NCBI GenBank assembly: GCA_024231695.1
Contig: JAAEQF010000662.1
Coordinates: forward strand, 1-43,517
Direction of reading: 5' to 3'
Length of the DNA: 43,517 nt
Source of the DNA: FCB group bacterium
Lineage (GTDB): Bacteria > Zixibacteria > MSB-5A5 > GN15 > JAAZOE01
The position numbers were made by a program, and so were the translations under genes. The notes beneath the pieces are model-generated. The model saw nothing but the letters and a program-made list of their open reading frames with translations, did no database searches and had not been told where the DNA came from. Below are positions 16,501 through 24,500 of the stretch, piece by piece (the stretch's first letter is position 1; the number at the start of each line of letters is the position of its first letter).

Positions 16501-18253
16501 TATCGATTACGGCGATACTGTCAACCTTCAACACTCCTGCATTTTTAACAAAGAGGCTGTAAATCAACGTATCTCCCGGAGAAGCCAGCGTATCTCCCGG
16601 AGCGGAATTGGCGATAGTGACGGCCTTTTCAATCTCCAGCTTTATCGGGGGCAGAGGAACTATCAGCGTTTGCACCGTGTCGCTGATCACCGAATCGGGC
16701 GAAATGATCCAGGCGAAATTGTCAATCCACGAGCCGTCGGGAGCGGTTTTGTCGATGACCACCTTGAATTCCAGTTCGACCGAATCACCGGGCGCCATGG
16801 AAGCGATCGGCGGCCAATTGACCCGCTCATTCACAGGATCATAAATTCCGCCGGAAGTGGCGCTGCGATCGGTGTAGGCGGTCAACAGGGGAATATCATC
16901 GGAAACTTCCACGTTGTCGACAGTCAGAACGCCCTGGTTGATGACGTTCAATGTATAGGTGAGCGTATCACCGGCAAAGGCGCGGGTGGAATCCACCTGT
17001 TTGATAATTGCCAGTTTGATCGGCGGCGGCGGTTTCGGCAACACCAGAGTGTGTACTGTGTCGCTGGGCACGGAGTCGGGATAGATAATCCAGCCCATGT
17101 TGTCGATCCAGGAACTGTCGGGTGCGGTCGGATCAATAACGGCCTTGAACAACAATGTAACCGATAGCTGTGGGGCCAGGGCCGGAAGGGTCCAGTTCAC
17201 CGTGTTGCTTTGCGGATCATGACTGCCGCCACCGGTGATGCTTCCAGCCGCATAGGTGGTCAAAAGAGGGATGGTATCGACGACATCGATATCAAGAACA
17301 ACCTCCGAACCAAGATTGGTGACAATCAATTTATAGGTCAGAGTATCACCGGCATAAGCCCGAATCGAATCGACCTCTTTGTCGATATCGAGAATAATCT
17401 CGATAACCTCGGTCTGAACCGTATCACTATATACAATAACGGGTGCGGAAATATTACCGTGGTTGTAAATGATAGATCCTGCCTGAGCTGTCGGATCAAT
17501 AACAACCTTGAATTCCACGGTCTGCTGATCACCGGGCAAAAACGTCCCCAGATTCCAGAGAACGCGGTCGTTTTGGGTGTCATAAATACCGCCCAGGGTA
17601 GCGCTGCCGGCCGCGTAATCGGACAGGGCCGGGATAGTGTCGAGAACCTGAACGTTGTCGGCCGTAATATTGCCGATGTTTTCAATCGTCAGGGTATAGG
17701 TCAGGGTATCACCCGCATAGGCTATAACCGAATCCACCTGTTTGGTGATTTTCATTTCCGGCTTCGGAGGCGGTATAACCACAGTTATGGCCGTGTCAAA
17801 AGCTGGAACGCCGCCGGGCACATAAGCTTTGTTGATGATAGTATAGCTCTGAGTGATCGGCGTTGGATCAATAACGACCTTAAACGACATCATCGCCGTA
17901 TCAGTCGGGGTCGTACCCGAAGCCATCCAGTCAATATAAAAACTATCAGCAAGCTGATTGTATTTGTAAAAGGCGTCGGTTCCGGTAACGCTTCCCGGGA
18001 CATAAACGGTTCGTGGCGGGATGAAATCGAAAATCTGATTCGACCACTTGCCGCCCGTGGGCATAAAGGTCGTGGCGACTGTATAAGTCAACGTATCGCC
18101 CGGATAGGCGGTGTCGACATCGACATTCTTCTCGATATAAAATAACTGTGACTGTGCGGCGGCTGTCCCCGGAGTAAGCAGACAGACGCTCCAGATAAGC
18201 AGGAGCGAGGCGAGAGTGCGCCACACGATACCTTTTCTGTATATATTAGTCAT
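13544..18253 (-). CDS. Giant DUF11-repeat protein with an internal OmpA peptidoglycan-binding domain
   Basis: A 1569-residue exported envelope protein. Signal peptide (KGIVWRTLASLLLIWSVCLL ... GTAAAQ), then eight tandem DUF11-type beta-sandwich repeats of about 110-120 residues. Each opens with a variant of (I/V)(D/E)K.VD....PGDTLTYT and contains DTIP and WxxP-like positions. Next come a Cna-B/SdrD-like module (GSIRGKVIVDCDGDGVAEQD), a further DUF11-like segment, an OmpA domain (about 1310-1420; KFEGHADIR, NWELSEARSKSVYDWF, NRRVEAFI) and a last DUF11-like module. The OmpA domain should bind peptidoglycan and the repeats would form a stalk. ATG 18253 is preferred (AGGAG 8 nt upstream) over ATG 18259 at 2 nt. 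The stop of the barrel gene upstream overlaps this ribosome site, so the two are translationally linked. Confidence 0.88.
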   Translation of the reverse strand: MTNIYRKGIVWRTLASLLLIWSVCLLTPGTAAAQSQLFYIEKNVDVDTAYPGDTLTYTVATTFMPTGGKWSNQIFDFIPPRTVYVPGSVTGTDAFYKYNQLADSFYIDWMASGTTPTDTAMMSFKVVIDPTPITQSYTIINKAYVPGGVPAFDTAITVVIPPPKPEMKITKQVDSVIAYAGDTLTYTLTIENIGNITADNVQVLDTIPALSDYAAGSATLGGIYDTQNDRVLWNLGTFLPGDQQTVEFKVVIDPTAQAGSIIYNHGNISAPVIVYSDTVQTEVIEIILDIDKEVDSIRAYAGDTLTYKLIVTNLGSEVVLDIDVVDTIPLLTTYAAGSITGGGSHDPQSNTVNWTLPALAPQLSVTLLFKAVIDPTAPDSSWIDNMGWIIYPDSVPSDTVHTLVLPKPPPPIKLAIIKQVDSTRAFAGDTLTYTLNVINQGVLTVDNVEVSDDIPLLTAYTDRSATSGGIYDPVNERVNWPPIASMAPGDSVELEFKVVIDKTAPDGSWIDNFAWIISPDSVISDTVQTLIVPLPPIKLEIEKAVTIANSAPGDTLASPGDTLIYSLFVKNAGVLKVDSIAVIDTIPDLSDYVSGSVDPLGDYNIINNRLDWTIPSLQPSQIDTLVFKVTVDLLAETGDSIVNQAAIIEPDTVLSNEVKTFVLKLVPNELLISKTVSDSIARPFDTLVYTVTVTKLGFLPINNIVVTDTIPDLVGHIVGSATGYGQYNPGTNTITWDIPSITTGFEQFQFHVIVDPDAPDGAIITNWANIIAPEPVLRDNAVTRISFLSPDVVIEKSVDPAAVRPGDTVTYTIVATNNGPGILYEAVLIDDLPDDFELVPGTTELNDVTATSTETDPDTVTIGTFNVNDTVRITYDVAVPQDINRDLDYVNIARIDGRNEMGEAESYGPVETLVILGDPDLIVTKAVSPTTAMIGDFLHYTITVENQKPILAESVELYDEMPVGIYYIDSSCSRDGAAYTDPNPLDPYLWSLGDLPTGEIITIEYTAVVGAAAAPGPNENKAWAMTTIGTDSIGSDTVRAVVHILSKVLPGSIRGKVIVDCDGDGVAEQDSIPAGIDIYLDDGSQSQANEKGMFYFNTVRAGERVVALDERDLDGYKMAEGQPSSVFAHVHETSEAYILFRICPEAPRLKVDKMAARVPQVLVTKVATLSPEGDPYNDEVVIDYEVTLQPNQEIDPERTRVIDQFPGEAQRIVHDNQDQPAEQVDNKLVYDVNREPQPLEQKVLYSLKDMPDDEQRYLTNSLYLEADPSKPTGLAAPAAVTAAPVVSPLAELPLGPFARIPARAIDTNLIVAYFVTAMADIRQEDVPRMQALADTMKNYENLLCKFEGHADIRNIRMLFPSNWELSEARSKSVYDWFVAEGTIEAANMSYERFAATRPVDTGRSVEALAHNRRVEAFITGRTKAHIAPVAAAVRRWVDTTTLELEPYNWDTLMTASQGEVKDVWEVRLIIENTSSVPADDMMIKDLLPQGALLITGSVIVNDKPGFAEVEDGHLVIHGGRLDARQKAVVYYRIKAGENETLKGEAGAKVRVKTPAANEMIVNSNKVTFK

Positions 18254-18264
18254 GGCCATCGCTC

Positions 18265-20832
18265 CTATATTTTCCCGACCAGCCGAATGAACGGACCGTG
18301 GCCGCGATAATCGTTTGCAGGGAAATCTTCCGATTTAGCTTCTATATGCTCATAGCCGATCGACACGCGGAACCAGTTGGCTCCCTCGTAGCCGACTTCG
18401 GCCTGAATGAAATTCTTTTCATCTTCGAGAGTCTCGCGCAACAGAAGACTTTTGACCGAGGCGCGGGCGAAGAAATTCTGCGTTATGGACATCGAACCGC
18501 TGAGAAGCAGAATATAGGAAGTGGAATATTTATCCGTATTTTCATCGGTTTGTCGGCGGCGGATCATCCCGGCCGTTATCTGATTGAAACGATCCTGATT
18601 CCAGTTGACCTTCAGACCCAAATCCCAGACGGAACCGCGGGAGGTAGTCCCGACCGTGCGCCTGATCCGGCGGCTGTATTCGCTGGTGCCGTCGAAATAA
18701 AGGTGGTGAGTGAAGAAATAAGTCAGCTGCCCCAGAAGGAAGTCATTAGTGTTGCGGGCCGTCGAATCAACCTTGTAAATTTCCGTCTGCTGACGGCCGG
18801 CCTTACCCAGAACCTTGATCTTACGTAAAGGCAGATATTCCATGGCCGTTGTTGCCGCCCAAATAACTTGATGCGGATCACTGATCCATGAACCGGTCGA
18901 GGTGTCCGAGCGGGTGAAACGCTTGTACTCAGCCGTACTCAGGCTACTGAAATTCTGGTGCGGCCGCGTATGGAAACGAACGAAAGTCGCATCTTCGCGA
19001 TCATCTGGCTCGTTGGAAACGGTGCCCCGGCGAAGGCGCAGTTTCTGTATCAATTCAATCTTGCTTGATTCCACCGGGCGACTGGAAAGACTCAGGGCTA
19101 TCTGATTGGTGTTGGTGTTGCTACTGTCCGATACGCCGCTGCGATTGTCGCGGAAGGTGAAATACTCGTAATGCAGGCCGTAGCCGAATTCTCCGAGGAA
19201 AGCGAAATCTTTTTGGAACCCGTCCAGATCGAGAATGGCCCGTTGCCGTTGATACTTCTCATCTGTCGGATCGTCAGTGTTTTCGACATCGCGCTGTTCC
19301 AACCGAAGGCCGAGGTTGAGTGATTTGCTCAGGTGATTTTTATATCCGAGACCGATAACCTGCTCTTCGCGTTGGCCGGCATAAGGGTTGAAGGTGCCGC
19401 CCGAGTCGATGGTTTGCAGATTTCTATATCCGGCGGATACGTTCTGATCGTCGGTCAGATCGAACGTCCCGGAAACGTCGATTCTTTGCTGGTTTTTATT
19501 TGGATTCAGATCCGAATTTGTAAATGAACGAAAATCATCGTCGATTTTCTGAAAATCGGCCTTGGCTGATAAACGATCGATAATTTTTCCGTTCCAGCCA
19601 AGGCGCAGGGCCGTATTGTCGTCGCCGGTATCTTCAGCTTCGGAACCGGCCACCTCGACATATCCATTCCCGTACTTTTCCGATTCGAAAGACATATCAG
19701 CGGCATAAAGATCGTCCGGTTCGTCCACACCATCGCCGAAAGCGTTGACATCCTTGTTCCGATGAAGGTAGGCTACACCGGCGCGGGAGTTTTCATTAGG
19801 TAAAACCCGAGCTCGGCCGCCATAGAGATCGTCATCGGCTGTCCGCTGGTAATCGTAGGTGATGACGATATATACCGGATCAGAGGCGGTCGTTTCGGAA
19901 CTGACCGGTTCGTTAAGCAGAATTCGGCCTCGGAGATAGTCGATATCATAATCGATTTCGCTTTTCAAGATCCGGGTCGAGAGAACAGTAGTTTCGTCGA
20001 AACGGTCGCGAACCTCGATTTTGATCTCCTCGCTGCCCCTGGTCACGGGCGCGTTGGTCAGATCATATGGGCCGGAGGTTCCGTCGGCGCGGATACCGAC
20101 AACGTCGCCTTCTCGAAATTTCTTGCCTTCGAGCTTTCCGGCAACGCCTTCAACCCCGACCGGGCCATTCTCCAGGTCGGCAAAAACTCCGAACAGGGAG
20201 CGCTGGTTGAGACTGAATCGGGTATTGGCAAAACTGGGGCGAAGTGATCCACCCTCGATATAGCCGTATTTGTCCGATTCCAGCCTGGCCAGGAGTTCCA
20301 ATCTCGATTCCTGCTGAGGTTCGGTCAATAGCCGGGTATCGAGGTTGGCCATTTCCCAGCGTCGCTGGGGATCATAAAGACCTTTTCCGGTGAACCGCCA
20401 GCTATCCCAGAGTGGTTCAGTCGATTCGACCGACATCCTTAGTCGGAACACCGAAGGGTCATTGGTCCTGTATTCATCATCAATACGGGAGTCGATTATA
20501 GTCGTGCCGTTGATGAACAGACTGCCAAGGTTACCATTGGCGAAAATCGAGGCTCGATAATTGGAGGCAAAATCCTTTTTAAGCCAGGGGTTACCCCTTT
20601 CGAAAGCCTCCTCCGCCAGCGACTTGTTGCTGTTCCCGCTGACACTCATGGAATGCATGGTGATTTCGCTGAAGCCGATCAGCAATAAATCCTGTCGCCC
20701 TTGGGCGCTGTCATAGCGCATGATAATCTCAGCCGTTGCTGTCTGCGTTAGCAAAACAGCGACAAACAGAATTATCAGGGAGACTCTTCGCCTGATGGAA
20801 GGCGACGACATGGAAACGATATTTGGTTTCAT
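18265..20832 (-). CDS. Outer-membrane beta-barrel protein with N-terminal beta-domains, partner of the DUF11-OmpA protein
   Basis: An 855-residue exported protein. ATG 20832 (AAGGG 6 nt upstream) starts a polar n-region and signal peptide (VSLIILFVAVLLTQTATA). Residues up to about 330 include the pattern GPYDLTNAPVTRGSEEIKIE ... DYDIDYLRGRILLNEPV, which I recall from large outer-membrane proteins that co-occur with DUF11 proteins. The rest, about 330-855, is a repetitive beta-barrel with alternating aromatic strands (ISLGLGYKNH-like turns rich in Asp/Asn) and ends FIRLVGKI. The gene is directly upstream of the DUF11-OmpA gene with 11 nt between stop and start. Inference: barrel in the outer membrane, partner bridging to peptidoglycan. 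No transport substrate can be read. Confidence 0.72.
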   Translation of the reverse strand: MKPNIVSMSSPSIRRRVSLIILFVAVLLTQTATAEIIMRYDSAQGRQDLLLIGFSEITMHSMSVSGNSNKSLAEEAFERGNPWLKKDFASNYRASIFANGNLGSLFINGTTIIDSRIDDEYRTNDPSVFRLRMSVESTEPLWDSWRFTGKGLYDPQRRWEMANLDTRLLTEPQQESRLELLARLESDKYGYIEGGSLRPSFANTRFSLNQRSLFGVFADLENGPVGVEGVAGKLEGKKFREGDVVGIRADGTSGPYDLTNAPVTRGSEEIKIEVRDRFDETTVLSTRILKSEIDYDIDYLRGRILLNEPVSSETTASDPVYIVITYDYQRTADDDLYGGRARVLPNENSRAGVAYLHRNKDVNAFGDGVDEPDDLYAADMSFESEKYGNGYVEVAGSEAEDTGDDNTALRLGWNGKIIDRLSAKADFQKIDDDFRSFTNSDLNPNKNQQRIDVSGTFDLTDDQNVSAGYRNLQTIDSGGTFNPYAGQREEQVIGLGYKNHLSKSLNLGLRLEQRDVENTDDPTDEKYQRQRAILDLDGFQKDFAFLGEFGYGLHYEYFTFRDNRSGVSDSSNTNTNQIALSLSSRPVESSKIELIQKLRLRRGTVSNEPDDREDATFVRFHTRPHQNFSSLSTAEYKRFTRSDTSTGSWISDPHQVIWAATTAMEYLPLRKIKVLGKAGRQQTEIYKVDSTARNTNDFLLGQLTYFFTHHLYFDGTSEYSRRIRRTVGTTSRGSVWDLGLKVNWNQDRFNQITAGMIRRRQTDENTDKYSTSYILLLSGSMSITQNFFARASVKSLLLRETLEDEKNFIQAEVGYEGANWFRVSIGYEHIEAKSEDFPANDYRGHGPFIRLVGKI

Positions 20833-21504
20833 AATCAACCCTTATCCGTATATAGGAACCAGCCGAAATACTATAACTCAATCAGACCTCGGCGCAAAAT
20901 CCGTGCCGTATTTTTTGTTGTTGTTACGCAATAAGTTGGCAGGATAAGCTGCATCCATTTGCCGTAAAACTACTTTCTGATGCACAAATATAAGGAATTA
21001 CTGCGTAAAATCAACCTATAAATCCATATTGGATAACTGTTGTATTATATCTACGAATCATCCATGATTAGCTAATTCGCGAAAGGCAGATAATCCCAAT
21101 ATGATACACTAATAATCCGAATTTACTTGACTTGTCATGCGATACGGCATATAATTAAGGATACATTATCGTGCATTGCGGAGATGGAGGGATCAGCGCA
21201 GGCTTCACGATTTACCTATTTTACATATCAATTCGTGAATCTCGACCAATTGGCCTTCAGGCCGGTGGTTGAGTGTTGCTTCGTCGATCCGACAACATTA
21301 AAACTTAAAAATGCAGTCTCTTGGCTGATAGCGGTTTGATCTGATCGTTCGAATCAAGTCGGCCATTGGCGTATGGAGGCGGGGGGAGATAGTTCTTTTT
21401 ATCGGCCATATATCCGGTTATCGATTCTATTCAATGAGGATAAATTGTATTCAATATAGAGGCATGGGGAAAATTTACTCACCGCATGGAATGGGGAGAG
21501 AAGC
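20833..21504. other. Divergent intergenic region (about 670 nt)
   Basis: No gene that I can support; a 70-codon ORF at 21127-21339 lacks a ribosome site. It carries the good plus-strand promoter at 21127-21155. For the minus strand there is a possible -10 TATAGT (complement of 20870-20875) with a poor -35. The roughly 340 nt between the plus promoter and the ATG at 21505 form an unexplained leader. Confidence 0.5.
21127..21155 (+). promoter_or_regulatory. Near-consensus sigma-70 promoter for the cadherin/dockerin protein
   Basis: TTGACT (21127-21132), a 17-nt spacer and a perfect TATAAT (21150-21155). Transcription would start near 21162, leaving about 340 nt of 5' leader. This is the best promoter match I found in the window. 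Confidence 0.7.
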
Positions 21505-24500
21505 ATGAGACACTTCAAATTGAAAACAGGTGTTTTCTTTGCCGCCGTCCTGATTTTATTCAGTGCCGGGAGCACAATGGCTCAGAATTCACCTCCGGAA
21601 TTAATTGTTGATCCGTTGACTTACGGGGCCGAAGGCGCCTTGGTCTCATTTGATGTATCGGCCACGGATCCGGATGGACCAGTTGATTCGATTTGGGCCG
21701 AACATATGCCGGATTGGGGAGGCTTCGAGTATTTTGGAGGCGATTACGGCACCTTCTCCGGGATACCCGAATATGATGATTATGGCTATTATCTGATACG
21801 GTTTATCGCCAGCGACGGCGAATTGACCGATACGACCATAGTTTCAGTCATTATCGCCAATTCCAACGAACCGCCCACGATAACGATTCCCAATGATACG
21901 ATTATTGACGAGGGGCAGGAAATCGTTCTGGAAGTCAGTGGTATTGATCCGGAGGGAGGTTCGGTTTCGTTTTCTGTCGAGGACGGTTTTGAAACCGCCG
22001 AGCTGGTTGACAATGGCGAGGGCTTGGCGATTTACACGGCCACTCCCGGTTGCTATGACGCCGGAATACACAATGTGCGCTTCATTGTCACCGATTCCGC
22101 CGGAGCGACCGACCTCGGGATTGTTAATATTACGGTTAATGATGTCAATGCCAAGCCGTACTTTCTGACCGATGACGCCTGGATCAACGCACCCGAAGAC
22201 ACCATGATTGTCTTTGAGGTTGAGGCGGCTGACTCCTGTGATGGCACTATTCCGACAATAACTCACGGTGACATGCCCGACGGAGCCACTTTTTACGGCG
22301 GCTATGGTACCGGCACTTTCGTCTGGACACCGACCTTTGCCCAAAACGGCGCCTATGATATCAGGTTCTATGCTTCCGATGGCGAGAAAACCGACAGCAT
22401 ATATCTGGTCATTTTCGTCAACGAGACCAATGAGCCGCCGACCATTACCGTTCCCGGTTCACAGGCCGTCGATGAAATGAATACATTGACCTGGACCATT
22501 GATGGGTATGACCCCGAAGGCATGGATCTGAACTTTGCCGTGATTGATGGCCCCGATTGGGGGGAATGGATAAATGTCGGCTCAAACAGCGCCGATTATA
22601 TCGTCAGTCCCGATTGCTATGCCGCCGGTACTTATTATATCGACTTCGAGATATGTGATCAAGGCGGATTATGCGATACGGCGACGGTTCAACTGGTCGT
22701 GGGCGATGTGAATACGCCTCCGCATTTTGCCACTCCCGTGCAACTCCTTATGCTTCACGAGATGCAATATTTCTATTTCCCCATAGTGGTTGCCGACACC
22801 TGCGATAGTGATCTGCTCACGATTACATATAACAGTATTCCGGAAGGTGCCCAGTTTTATTATTGGGGCACCGATACGGCCTGGTTTGTATGGACACCGG
22901 ATTACGATCAGGGCGAGCAATGGTATCTGATGGAATTCTACGTTTCCGATGGTGAGTACGCCGACACCATGGACGTGGCCATATACGTTTACAATACCAA
23001 CGAACCGCCGACGATTATCATGCCGGCGGATACGACTATAGAAGAGGGGCAGTTCTTAGAGTTGACCATCGATGCCACCGATCCGGAAGATGACGATCTG
23101 ATCTACTTCGTAGAAGAGGGTCCGGAGTGGGGCAGTTTGGCCGACAAGGGCACCGGTAGCGACGATTGGACCGGACTGCCCGACTGTTATTCTTCAGGCC
23201 TTCATGAATTGCGGGTTATTGTCAGCGATCCCCACGGCAACAGTGATACGGGATCGATGTTTATTAACGTCCTCAACAATAATTTCCCGCCGCAAATCGA
23301 AACGACCGACACCATGATAACCTCTCCGGAGATGGATCAAATCGATGTATATATCACGACCTCCGATTCCTGCGATGGCGGCTCTTACCCCGTCACCTGG
23401 TCCGAATTGCCCGAGGGGGCAACGATCAATCAAATCGGTGATATTTACTGGTTCGCCTGGGTGCCGACTTACGAACAATGGGGTTGGTATGGTATAGCTT
23501 TTTACACCGATGACGGCGAGTATGCCGACACTACCGAAATTGCGATCTACGTCACCAATTCCAACGAACCGGTGGAAATTGTCATGCCTCCGGACACCTC
23601 GGTGGACGAGCAGGGAGTCATCGAACTGGAGATTAAAGGACGCGATCCCGAGGGAGCGGTATTATCTTTTACCCTTGATAGCGGCCCGGCTTGGGGAGCG
23701 ATAGTTGGCTCGACCGATACTTCGGTCATCTACCGCGCCACTCCCGGTTGTCTTGACGTGGGAACCTATCCGGTCCAGTTCACGGTATGCGATCCGGGCG
23801 ATTCATGCGCCACGGGAACTTTCAATCTGACCGTCAACTGGATTAATAATGAACCCCATATCGTGACCTCGGATACGATGATTCAGGGATTTGAGGGCAC
23901 TAACATGGTTGTGGGCATATACGGGACCGATACCTGTGACGGTACTTCCCCGACTATTACCCATAGTGAACTGCCCGAAGGTGCGCATTTCTTCGATTTT
24001 TCGGGCACGGCCGCTTTAATGTGGTATCCAAGCTATACCCAGGCCGGTTGGTACGATGTCTGGTTTTATGCTTCCGATGGTGAACTGGTGGACACAACCT
24101 ACATTATCTACCAGATAGCGGATGTCAACGCTCCGCCGGTAATCGTCGTTCCGGCCGATACCAGCGTCGATGAGTGGCAATTACTGGAATTGTCCGTGAC
24201 GGCCACCGATGTGGACGAAACTATCCCGGCCCTAACCTACTTTGATCTGCCGATCGGAGCCGGTTTTATTGACAATGGCGACGGAACCGGAGCGTTCACC
24301 TGGACGCCCGACACCAATCAGGCTGGAGAACACACCGTCGGCTTTGTTGCTTCCGATGGCGAAAAGGCCGACACCGGTTACACCATTCTGACAATCAACG
24401 ATATTAATCAGCCGCCGGTTCTGATTGTCCCGGTAACCCAGACAATTGGCGAAGACTCGCTTCTGACCTTTACTGTCAGCGCTACTGATCCTGAAGGCGG

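Noticed and set aside
17210-18145. 311-codon plus-strand ORF opposite the DUF11 repeats
   Set aside because: It mirrors the repeats on the other strand, with Ile/Asn/Gly-rich composition and no motif.
21127-21339. 70-codon ORF after the promoter of the giant adhesin gene
   Set aside because: It begins at the -35 element itself, so it could not be translated from that transcript, and no ribosome site is visible.
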